A stretch of 7,662 nucleotides of DNA, taken from NCBI GenBank assembly GCA_026991065.1, contig JALXCG010000173.1, positions 1 through 7,662 on the forward strand. Reading direction: 5' to 3'. The notes under the pieces are model-generated. The model made no database searches. It had not been told where the DNA came from and worked only from the letters and a program-made list of their open reading frames with translations. Below are positions 1 to 6,721 of this stretch, one piece after another. The translations under genes and the position numbers were made by a program. Each line of letters opens with the position of its first letter. The first letter of the stretch is position 1. This DNA is from Gemmatimonadota bacterium. Its GTDB lineage: Bacteria > GCA-2686955.

Positions 1-189
1 GGCGATGGCTTGCTGATCCTGCGTTGCAATCGTGACGTTCACTTTCAGATTGATGACCGGATCCTCTTTGCACGGGCCGAAGAGCAGCCGGGCAACGCCG
101 GTCTCCGCGCGAGCGGACGGGGAGAGCGAAAAAAGGCCGATGGTCCCCATGACAAGAGACCGCGAAATCCTACGAAACCGGTTTTTCAT
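1..189 (-). CDS. Secreted protein of unknown function, N-terminal part only (runs off the left edge)
   Basis: An open frame of 63 codons begins at the ATG at 189-187 and reaches base 1 without a stop. The first 28 residues form a convincing Sec signal peptide: basic start MKNRFRRISR, a hydrophobic stretch LVMGTIGLFSL, and a cleavage site S-A-R-A before Glu29. The mature part begins ETGVARLLFGPC and continues hydrophilic or beta-like; I do not recognise the family. A strong Shine-Dalgarno (GAGGAGG, 6-base spacing) lies inside the 3' end of the upstream sigma-54 activator gene, and the two genes overlap by 20 bases, so translation is probably coupled. The product should be exported and is likely part of the same operon as the kinase-like protein and the activator. 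Met14 is a second in-frame ATG but would lose the basic part of the signal peptide, so 189 is preferred. Gene reality is fairly secure; function is open. Confidence 0.8.
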   Translation of the reverse strand, partial: MKNRFRRISRSLVMGTIGLFSLSPSARAETGVARLLFGPCKEDPVINLKVNVTIATQDQQAIA

Positions 190-1831
190 CAGAGGCCTCC
201 TCGGTTGTGCGTGAAGCGGATTCCTGAATGCGGCGCAAGCGACGCAGGAAACTGTTGCGATGGATTCCCAGCAGTTGCGCGGCGCGCGCCTTGTTGCCAC
301 CGGTACGCCGCAGCGCTTCGGTGATCAGCGAAGCTTCAATCTCGGGCAGAGTCAAGCGTCCCAGGGCTAGCGTGGCGAACCGACTGGCGGGGGGCGGCGG
401 CAGCAGGCGGGCGAGATCGGCCGCCCGCACCCGCGGCGCCTCAATCAGCACCAGGGCGCGCTTGACCAGATGCGCCAACTCTCTGACGTTGCCCTTCCAC
501 TCGCGCCGCGCAAGCTCTTCCAAAGCATCGGTGGCAAAGCTCAGGGTACGTCCCCCCGCCTGTGGCGCATACAGGCGCAAGAAGTGCTCGACCAGCAGCG
601 GGATATCTTCGCGTCGCTCGCGCAGAGGCGGAATCCGCATCTCGATTGCGTTCAAGCGATAGAAGAGGTCGCGGCGGAAGCGCCCGGATTCAACCGCGCG
701 CTCGAGTTCGGCACTGCTGGCGCTGATCAACCTGAAATCAACGAACTCCTCGTGCCCCGAGCCGACCGGGCGTACCCGGCCGTCTTCCAGCACCCGCAGA
801 AGTTTTGCCTGAAGGCTTGGGTGCAGCTCCGCCACTTCATCGAGAAAGAGAGTGCCACCGTCGGCGAGACGAAAGAGCCCTTCGCGTCTTGCATGGGCCC
901 CGGTGAAAGCACCACGGACATGACCGAAGAACTCGCTTTCCAGGAGATCCGCCGGCACCGCCGCGCAGTTCTGGGCGATGAATGCACCCTTCCGCCGCGG
1001 GCCGGTTGCGTGCAGTGCGCGCGCCACCAACTCTTTTCCAGTGCCGCTCTCGCCGACCAGCAGGACCGGAAAGTCGGTCGCGGCCACTTGTCGGATCTGT
1101 TTGAGCAACTGCTCCATCACCGCGCTGCGCCCGACAATCCCTTCAAAACTGGCCAGTTGACTGAGTTCGCGATCGAGGCGCTGGGCCCGCAGCGAGACCC
1201 GGGTGAAGAGGCGGGCGTTGTTGATGGCTCCCCCCGCCAGGCCGGCGAGAATCCCCAGGAACTGGGGCGCGTCGGCCGGAAAGCGGCGTCCCGACGGCAG
1301 CCGATCCACATAGAGCGCGCCAATCACCTCCTCCGGCGTCTCCACCGGAACACAGATGACGGAGCGGATCTCATGCAGATGAACGCTGCGGGCGGAGCGG
1401 AAGCGCCGGTCGAGCTGCGCGTTGGCTGTGACCACCGGGCGTCGCGCGCGCGCTTCTTCGAGAATGGTGGAAGAGAAGGTTTCGGCATGCTCCAGGGCCT
1501 CGGCTTCCAGTCCCTGCGCGGCCCACAAGCGCGGGCGCGCGGTGGTGCTATCGAAGAAGAAGAGCGCGCCCCGTTCAGCGCTGGTGTGGCCAATGGCGAC
1601 GTCGAGGATGCGCTGGGCAAGCTGATCCAGCTCCAGGGTGGTGCTGATCTGCCGGGCGGCATCATAGAGACGCTCAAGTTGCCCGGATGCGGGCGCTCCG
1701 CCGGCAGCCGCAGACTGCACCGGCGGCGTCGTGCCGGGGTCAATGTCGCCCAGCAGAGCCTGCACGCGGTCCAGGTCATCGTTCGGGTCGGAGCCCGCAG
1801 GCGGCGGGGGTTTCAGCGGCTTATCGGTCAT
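170..1831 (-). CDS. GAF-domain sigma-54-dependent transcriptional activator (NtrC/Fis family)
   Basis: A bacterial enhancer-binding protein of 553 residues that should remodel the sigma-54 RNA polymerase closed complex by ATP hydrolysis. Domains in order: a Pro/Gly-rich N-terminus; a GAF sensor domain at about 50-210 in place of a phosphorylatable receiver domain; the AAA+ core with Walker A GESGTGKE (260-267), the sigma-54-contacting loop GAFTGA (307-312), Walker B TLFLDEV (327-333) and the arginine-finger segment FRRDLFYRL (385-393); the helical lid with WKGNVREL (445-452); and a Fis-type helix-turn-helix (about 494-534, GGNKARAAQLLGIHRNSFLRRL). All parts needed for sigma-54 activation are present. 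The sensor I segment reads ASS where the family usually has ATN or similar. The ATG at 1831 is preferred because GGGAG precedes it by 9 bases; an in-frame TTG at 1852 would add seven residues. The gene overlaps the kinase-like gene upstream by 11 bases and the secreted-protein gene downstream by 20, so all three are probably one operon. The GAF ligand and target promoters are unknown. Confidence 0.95.
   Translation of the reverse strand: MTDKPLKPPPPAGSDPNDDLDRVQALLGDIDPGTTPPVQSAAAGGAPASGQLERLYDAARQISTTLELDQLAQRILDVAIGHTSAERGALFFFDSTTARPRLWAAQGLEAEALEHAETFSSTILEEARARRPVVTANAQLDRRFRSARSVHLHEIRSVICVPVETPEEVIGALYVDRLPSGRRFPADAPQFLGILAGLAGGAINNARLFTRVSLRAQRLDRELSQLASFEGIVGRSAVMEQLLKQIRQVAATDFPVLLVGESGTGKELVARALHATGPRRKGAFIAQNCAAVPADLLESEFFGHVRGAFTGAHARREGLFRLADGGTLFLDEVAELHPSLQAKLLRVLEDGRVRPVGSGHEEFVDFRLISASSAELERAVESGRFRRDLFYRLNAIEMRIPPLRERREDIPLLVEHFLRLYAPQAGGRTLSFATDALEELARREWKGNVRELAHLVKRALVLIEAPRVRAADLARLLPPPPASRFATLALGRLTLPEIEASLITEALRRTGGNKARAAQLLGIHRNSFLRRLRRIQESASRTTEEASDEKPVS
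196..202 (-). promoter_or_regulatory. Ribosome-binding site of the left-edge secreted protein
   Basis: The minus-strand sequence GAGGAGG lies 6 bases before the ATG at 189. It is the best Shine-Dalgarno match in the window and sits within the Glu-Glu codons near the C-terminus of the upstream activator, which fixes the start of the overlapping gene and suggests translational coupling. Confidence 0.75.
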
Positions 1832-4763
1832 TTGCGTCGGCTCCCGACCCAATCAGCGGCCGCGGTGGGGAGGTTCGCAGCAGCAATGCTTGAGCTTCGA
1901 TCCAGCGCGCTCGCACAGCTCTTGCCAAAACAATGCACTGCTCCAGGGCGTCGGCGCGGCGCTTTGGATCATGCGCCAGATGGGCCCGCTCCAGCCACGC
2001 GCAGGCGGTTTCGAAGCGCCCCGGATGGAGAGTGGCAAAAGCCTGGAGAGCCGCGCCGATCGCAGCGTCGGCGGCGTCGCCATCTCCCTCCCGCGCGAGG
2101 ATGCGTGCCTCCACAATATGATACCACCCGGCAGGCTCCGCTTCGCTGGGCCGCGCTCCCAGAGCCGCGCGTGCCGCGGCCGGCGGCCCGGTCGCATCGA
2201 GCAGGATCTGGGCCGCCAATGCCACCCGCAGGCGAACGGCAATCGGTTCGGACTCGACCTGTTGCGCCAGTTCCCGAGCTTCCCGCACGTGACCGGCGTC
2301 GGCCGGTAGACGCCGAAAGAGCACATAGAGTTCGATCTGCCGCAGCGCCAGGCGCAAGCGCTCAAGACGCAGCGCCGGCGCTAGTGTGGCAGGCGGAAAA
2401 CGCCGCGCGGTCTGCTGCAGAACCCGCTCGACACGGGCCAGAAAACCGGCCCGCAACTGCGCCTGGACCAGCCCCACGGCGGCATGCAGAAGGTCGGCCG
2501 CACGTCCCGCCCGGGTCGCCAGGGCCAGCGCCTCGCTCCAGTAGGCGGAGCTTTCACTCCAGCGTTCGGCGCGCATGGCGAAGACCCCCAGGTTGGCCAA
2601 CGCCGCCCAGCGAATCTGCGGCAACTGCCGCTGCCGGGCGATCGCCAGGGCCGCGCGCAGGTGGTGATTGGCCGGCTCAAGCTGCCCGCTACTGTGAGCG
2701 AACACGCTGAGGTTCATGTGGGCGGCCGCAATGACGAAGGCGGCTCCGGCGCGTTGGGCGAGGTCGAGAGCGGTTTCCAGTTGCTCCCGCACCCGTGCCG
2801 TATCGTGTTGCCGCAGCGCCGCGATTGCCGCCAACTGCAGCGCGGTGCTCTGGTCCGCCGGGCGGTTTTCCGACTCCAGAAGCGCGGCTGCGCGCAGGGC
2901 TTCGCGCTGCCCCCGGTCCAGGCTCCGCGCCGCGATCAGCGCCTGCGCACGGTGCATCCGCAAGCGTCCCTCCAGCGCCGGATCAGCCAACTCCGCGGCG
3001 CTGCGCAAGCCCTGCTCGGCGTGTCGCCGCATCTGCTCCCAGCGCCCGGCGCGCTCCAGTTGACGCGCCATGTTGGTGTGATAAAGCGCCATCGCCCGGG
3101 GGGAGCGCAGCAGTCGCGGAATCGATTCGATCCAGGCCAGAGCGGCGTCGATGTGGCCGGCAAGTGCCAGAAGCGCGGAGAAGAGTTCGATTCTGCTCAG
3201 AAACTCCTCTTCATGCGCAGCATCCGGGAGGGTGCTCGGTGGCTCCGGCGAGGGCTCGTCGGCGATCACCGAGTAGGGCTCCAGAACACCATGTGCAGGG
3301 CCGCAATTTCGCCCGGAGCGCAGCCACCAGGCATGGGTGGCAAAGCGCAGAGCGGCCGCGTTTTCGCCCCGGTCCAGCATTTTCCGCGCGGCCCGAAACC
3401 AAACGCGCAGCGCCTTTTCTGGCTCTCCCGCCTCCTCCAGGTGCCAGGCGGCCAGCGCTTCGAAATGCCCTGCGTCGAGTGGTTCCGGCTCCGGCGAGGG
3501 ACGCGAGCGGGCCAGGCGCGCATGTCGATCGCGGCGGCGAGCCGGGTCCGCGGCCGCCAGCGCCGCACCCCAGAGCGGTGGATTGACAAAGCGGTAACCG
3601 GGGCTTCCCGCAGTCGCGGCGGAGCCGCGCAGAATACCGGCGGCAAGCAACTCCGCCCGCAGCGTTGACTCGGTCTTCTGCCCGGTTTCGGGCGCCGGCT
3701 GCAGCCCGGCGATTCCGCCCTGCGCGACGTTCGCCGCGAACGCGCGCAACTCTGAACCGAGCGCGGCGATGCGGCGCTGTGCCAGCTCGATCGCAAGTTG
3801 ACGCAGCAAAGAGATCCCCGCCTCGATCTTCTCCTCCACCAGTGGACACCAGGGATCGGGCGTGATCCGGGGCAGCCACGCCTGCCAGAGCGCGGCAGCG
3901 AAATCCCGCTGTCCGCCCGACAAGCCGATGAGCGCATCCGCCAGCCTCTGGGCGAGAGCCGTGGAACAATCGAATGCCCGCGCCACGCCGATGCTGAGAT
4001 CGTCGGCCGTGATCCGAGGTTGCTTCCAGCCGATCAGCGCCAGGTCCGGTGGCGGGATCCAGCCGGAGCCCAGCACCTGGGTCAGATGTGCCAGGAGGGT
4101 CGCGGCGTCAGCGGGTCGATCCGCCGGCCGCGGGCTGACCAGGGCTGCCGCCAGATCGGCCAACGCGGGCGGCAGCGCCGGGCCGGCGAGCATGATCCGG
4201 CCGACCGCAAAAAGATCACTGCGCGGATCGGCGGGCCAACCGCATAAACGTTCGGGGGCAACAAAACCCTCGGTTCCACCCGCTTCGGCAAAAGCCGGCT
4301 GCTCACCAATGCGGGCCGCGAACTCGAAATCCACCAGCACCACCCGACCGCTTGCGGGCTCCACCAGAACGTTGTCCGGCTTGAGGTCCCCATGCACCAC
4401 ACCGTGCCGGTGCAGATGCACCAGCCCCCGCACCAGCCCGGGCAGCCAGACCCGAAGATCCTGAGTCGCCACGTCAAGTGCCGAGCCGGCCATCCACTCG
4501 CTCGCGATCCACCGGCATTCCTGCTGCCGCCACACTCCCAGCAGGGGAGCCACGAAGGGTGAAGCCACACGCCGCAGGGCGCGGGCCGCGCGCAACGCGC
4601 TGCGCCGATCGCGAACCAATTTCAGATGTGCCATCTTCCCGGTGCCGCCGAGCCGGGCCCGGTAGACCGGATGCGGCCCCTGTCGCAACTGCTCAATGAG
4701 CGCAAACTCCGGGGGAGGAAGGAGCAGGTGGCACTCCGTGCGATGCTGCATGCAGGTAAGCAT
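1821..4763 (-). CDS. Kinase-like domain fused to a reduced STAND-type segment and TPR repeats
   Basis: A protein of about 980 residues, probably a cytoplasmic signalling scaffold. A Hanks-type kinase fold occupies about 18-231: ATP-binding Lys48 in AHLKLV, catalytic loop HGDLKPDN (124-131), DFE (145-147) replacing DFG, GTEGFVAPE (163-171) as activation-segment end, and Asp183 in RSDLFAVG. The glycine loop (LRQGPHPVY, 26-34) keeps one glycine, and the position expected for the alpha-C glutamate is alanine (about Ala59), so catalysis may be weak or absent. Residues 278-293 (LIGLSGGQRDFAAALW) and 389-402 (GYRFVNPPLWGAAL) resemble the lid and winged-helix parts that follow the P-loop core in STAND ATPases, but no Walker A or B is present. 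From about 430 to 975 the chain is Ala/Leu/Arg-rich paired helices, including NLGVFAMRAERWSESSAYW, consistent with TPR repeats for protein binding. It overlaps the activator gene by 11 bases, so the activator is the obvious partner. The start is uncertain: ATGs at 4844, 4763 and 4751 are in frame and none has a good ribosome-binding site. 4763 was chosen because the extra 27 residues look non-coding and would crowd the divergent promoter region. Confidence 0.88.
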   Translation of the reverse strand: MLTCMQHRTECHLLLPPPEFALIEQLRQGPHPVYRARLGGTGKMAHLKLVRDRRSALRAARALRRVASPFVAPLLGVWRQQECRWIASEWMAGSALDVATQDLRVWLPGLVRGLVHLHRHGVVHGDLKPDNVLVEPASGRVVLVDFEFAARIGEQPAFAEAGGTEGFVAPERLCGWPADPRSDLFAVGRIMLAGPALPPALADLAAALVSPRPADRPADAATLLAHLTQVLGSGWIPPPDLALIGWKQPRITADDLSIGVARAFDCSTALAQRLADALIGLSGGQRDFAAALWQAWLPRITPDPWCPLVEEKIEAGISLLRQLAIELAQRRIAALGSELRAFAANVAQGGIAGLQPAPETGQKTESTLRAELLAAGILRGSAATAGSPGYRFVNPPLWGAALAAADPARRRDRHARLARSRPSPEPEPLDAGHFEALAAWHLEEAGEPEKALRVWFRAARKMLDRGENAAALRFATHAWWLRSGRNCGPAHGVLEPYSVIADEPSPEPPSTLPDAAHEEEFLSRIELFSALLALAGHIDAALAWIESIPRLLRSPRAMALYHTNMARQLERAGRWEQMRRHAEQGLRSAAELADPALEGRLRMHRAQALIAARSLDRGQREALRAAALLESENRPADQSTALQLAAIAALRQHDTARVREQLETALDLAQRAGAAFVIAAAHMNLSVFAHSSGQLEPANHHLRAALAIARQRQLPQIRWAALANLGVFAMRAERWSESSAYWSEALALATRAGRAADLLHAAVGLVQAQLRAGFLARVERVLQQTARRFPPATLAPALRLERLRLALRQIELYVLFRRLPADAGHVREARELAQQVESEPIAVRLRVALAAQILLDATGPPAAARAALGARPSEAEPAGWYHIVEARILAREGDGDAADAAIGAALQAFATLHPGRFETACAWLERAHLAHDPKRRADALEQCIVLARAVRARWIEAQALLLRTSPPRPLIGSGADANDR
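1841..1845 (-). promoter_or_regulatory. Ribosome-binding site of the sigma-54 activator
   Basis: The minus-strand sequence GGGAG lies 9 bases before the ATG at 1831, inside the last codons of the kinase-like gene. It supports the ATG over the upstream TTG at 1852 and suggests translational coupling across the 11-base overlap. Confidence 0.5.
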
Positions 4764-4873
4764 AACCGGGAACCAGCGCCCGCGGCGGCAGGCAGCAGAT
4801 TCTTGGTGCGCCAATCGGTGCGGGTGTATGGTTGCGTCCCTCATCCAGGATTTTACTCACCAGGACGGTTTGC
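4764..4873. promoter_or_regulatory. Divergent intergenic region between the two gene sets
   Basis: About 110 bases separate the chosen starts of the leftward kinase-like gene and the rightward oxidoreductase gene, and this is the only non-coding stretch in the window. Promoters for both directions must lie here or inside the neighbouring 5' ends. It contains a TTGG-N4-CCAA inverted repeat (4803-4814), a repeated GGTGCG hexamer (4805 and 4817) with looser copies GGTTGCG (4830) and GGTTTGCG (4867), and an A/T-rich patch at 4850-4855. If the kinase-like gene really starts at 4844, only 29 bases remain. Confidence 0.5.
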
Positions 4874-4880
4874 GTGTCGG
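4850..4880 (-). promoter_or_regulatory. Weak candidate housekeeping promoter for the leftward operon
   Basis: On the minus strand TAAAAT (4855-4850) matches five of six bases of the -10 consensus. CCGACA (4880-4875) matches four of six of the -35 consensus, with a long 19-base spacer. Transcription would begin near 4843, which would disfavour the ATG at 4844 and favour 4763 or 4751 as the start of the kinase-like protein. The match is weak and the spacer is not ideal. Confidence 0.22.
4862..4865 (+). promoter_or_regulatory. Ribosome-binding site deciding the GTG start of the SagB-type oxidoreductase
   Basis: AGGA lies 8 bases before the GTG at 4874. It supports GTG over the in-frame TTG at 4832, and the resulting N-terminus has the length expected before the conserved YHERTKHHPHRYA segment. 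Confidence 0.5.
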
Positions 4881-6721
4881 CGAAAACCAGCAGCAGCGAT
4901 GCTGTCATTCAGTACCATGAGCGCACCAAGCACCATCCCCACCGCTATGCGCGCTCCGCCGGGGTCATGGATTGGAAGAATCAACCCAATCCATTCCGGC
5001 GCTACAATGGGGCCGATCTGCTGCCGCTCGAACTCGGCGCCAACGATCGCGGACTCGGTGCCCACGCGGCGATGGGGATCGACCCGCGCGTGATCAGCGA
5101 TCTCTTTTTCTTCGGGCTGTCTCTCTCTGCCTGGAAAGAGGCCTCCGGCGCCCGCTGGGCGTTGCGGGTCAACCCCTCTTCCGGAAACCTGCATCCGGTC
5201 GAAGGCTATCTTCTCTGCGGCGCCGAAGTGGGCCTTGCGGGAGGGGGCGGCGTTTTCCACTACGCACCCCGGGAACATGCGCTGGAGCGGCGCGCCACAC
5301 TCCCCCCGGAGATGGCCGCGCAGCTCTTTCAGGGCCTGCCGGATGGTGCCGTGGTCGTCGGGCTCACCGCGATCTATCTGCGTGAATCCTGGAAATATGG
5401 CGAGCGCGCTTTCCGCTACTCCCAGCTCGACCTCGGCCACGCGATTGCCGCGCTGACTGTGGCCGCGGAGCTGGTCGGCTGCAGCGCGCGCCTGCTGACC
5501 GATGTGGGCGACCCGTCGATCGCCCGGCTTCTCGGCGTTGCCGAGCAGGAGGGCCCGGGAGCGGAACGGGCCCAGGCGCTGCTCGTGGTCTGGCCGCGCC
5601 CATCCGGAGCCGCCCCGTCCACCTGGTCGGGCACGGCACCCGGGCTGCGCCTGGCCGGCATGAACCCCGCGGAGAAGGCGCCGGAGGATCCGCCAGCGGC
5701 GAGTGGCCCCGGGGCAACGCCGGACCCCGCGGCGGAACCCCGGCCGGAATGCCGTCTGCTCTTTCAGGGGCGGCCCAATCGCCTCTGCGAAACTGCGCAT
5801 CCGTGGCCGGCGATCGGCGAAGTGCAACGCGCCACGCAGTACACTCTGGCTCCGGCCACGGCGGTGGCGGCGGCCGCATCCGCAACTGTCGACGGCGCTC
5901 CGCCAACCGGCAATACGTCTCCCCGGAGCGGTTGGTGGCGCCAGGTAGTCCGCCGCCGTCGCACCGCCCTGGCCATGGATGGCGAAACCGGTCTGGCGCA
6001 TGCCGACTTTCTCGCCCTGCTGCACGCCTTGCAGCCCTCCACGGCCTGGCCGTGGGCGCCACGGATCCACTTGGCCTACGCCATCCATCGGGTCGAGGGG
6101 CTGGTGCCGGGGCTCTATCTCCAGCCCCGCGATCCGCGCGCCGTGGATGCGCTGCGCGACGCTCTCTCCAGCGATTTCGCCTGGGCTCCGGTGGCCACCG
6201 GCGACAGTGGCGCGTCCCTTTTCCTGCTGCGCGAAGCAGATCTCCAGGAAGAAGCCGAGGAACTCGCCTGCCACCAGCCGATCGCGGGAGCCGGGGCCTT
6301 CAGCGTTACCATGTTGGCGGAGTTCGAAGCGCCCCTGCAGGAGTTCGGCCCCTGGTTCTACCGGCGGCTCTTCTGGGAGGCCGGTTTCCTCGGGCAGATC
6401 TTCTACCTCCAGGCCGAAGTCGCGCGCCCGGCGGCCGCCGGCGGGGAGTCCATGACCCCGCCCTCCGGTCACCGCACCCTCCCCAAAGAAGCCGCACTCG
6501 CGGCTGAAGCGTGGCCGGGGATGCGCGCCACCGGTCTGGGGTGCTTCTTTGACGATGAAGTCCACCAGCTCCTGGGGATCGAGGGGCGCAGCCACCAGGT
6601 TCTCTACCAGCTCGCCCTGGGGCGCGCGTTGAATGACACGCGCTTGCGTACCATCGACGCCTACGCCCACCTGCAGCGCGGCGGCGGCAGCCGCAAGCGA
6701 CGGGCCCCCGAGCGTGTCTGA
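4874..6721 (+). CDS. SagB/ThcOx-type flavin oxidoreductase with two nitroreductase-fold halves
   Basis: A 615-residue member of the nitroreductase superfamily, probably FMN-dependent and cytoplasmic (no signal peptide or membrane segment). The N-terminal half opens with the family signature QYHERTKHHPHRYARS (about 13-28) and DWKNQPNPFRRY, followed by the flavin-pocket motif RVNPSSGNLHPVEGYL (about 98-113) and KYGERAFRYSQLDLGHA (about 174-190). A Pro/Ala/Gly-rich linker (about 245-292) leads to the second half: VRRRRTALAMDG (about 359-370), HRVEGLVPGLYL, CHQPIAGAGAFSVTM (about 466-480), and TGLGCFFDDEVHQLLGI (about 553-569). A segment of about 30 residues rich in Pro, Gly and Ala (about 518-547) looks inserted between the conserved LQAEV and RATGLG. 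Smaller relatives oxidise azoline rings in RiPP biosynthesis, but many of these long double-domain proteins stand alone with no known substrate, and no RiPP partner is visible here. The start is GTG at 4874. The stop overlaps the next gene by 8 bases, so the two are probably co-transcribed. Confidence 0.9.
   Translation: MSAKTSSSDAVIQYHERTKHHPHRYARSAGVMDWKNQPNPFRRYNGADLLPLELGANDRGLGAHAAMGIDPRVISDLFFFGLSLSAWKEASGARWALRVNPSSGNLHPVEGYLLCGAEVGLAGGGGVFHYAPREHALERRATLPPEMAAQLFQGLPDGAVVVGLTAIYLRESWKYGERAFRYSQLDLGHAIAALTVAAELVGCSARLLTDVGDPSIARLLGVAEQEGPGAERAQALLVVWPRPSGAAPSTWSGTAPGLRLAGMNPAEKAPEDPPAASGPGATPDPAAEPRPECRLLFQGRPNRLCETAHPWPAIGEVQRATQYTLAPATAVAAAASATVDGAPPTGNTSPRSGWWRQVVRRRRTALAMDGETGLAHADFLALLHALQPSTAWPWAPRIHLAYAIHRVEGLVPGLYLQPRDPRAVDALRDALSSDFAWAPVATGDSGASLFLLREADLQEEAEELACHQPIAGAGAFSVTMLAEFEAPLQEFGPWFYRRLFWEAGFLGQIFYLQAEVARPAAAGGESMTPPSGHRTLPKEAALAAEAWPGMRATGLGCFFDDEVHQLLGIEGRSHQVLYQLALGRALNDTRLRTIDAYAHLQRGGGSRKRRAPERV

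Noticed and set aside
125-140. A run of A residues that could suggest a terminator
   Set aside because: It has no stable GC stem beside it and lies inside the left-edge secreted-protein frame as Phe codons of the signal peptide.
10-324. A 104-codon plus-strand open frame at the left edge
   Set aside because: It is opposite the activator's C-terminus and the left-edge secreted-protein gene, both well supported on the minus strand.
470-2710. A 746-codon plus-strand open frame opposite the activator and kinase-like genes
   Set aside because: It is antisense to two genes with clear domain motifs, its product is Arg/Ala/Pro-rich with no recognisable domain, and long shadow frames are expected at this GC content.
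4746-4755. A perfect 10-base palindrome CTGCATGCAG
   Set aside because: It lies inside the coding region under the chosen start of the kinase-like gene, and a single short palindrome is not evidence of an operator.
4821-4836. A possible sigma-54 (-24/-12) promoter reading rightward, CGGGTG-N5-TTGCG
   Set aside because: The GG-to-GC spacing and the TTGC element fit, but the -24 half matches the TGGCAC consensus only in its GG, so it is no better than chance in GC-rich DNA.
4764-4844. N-terminal extension of the kinase-like protein to the ATG at 4844
   Set aside because: The additional 27 residues do not resemble a domain or signal peptide, the nearest ribosome-binding-like GGTGAG is 11 bases away, and a candidate -10 box overlaps the region. 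It cannot be fully excluded.
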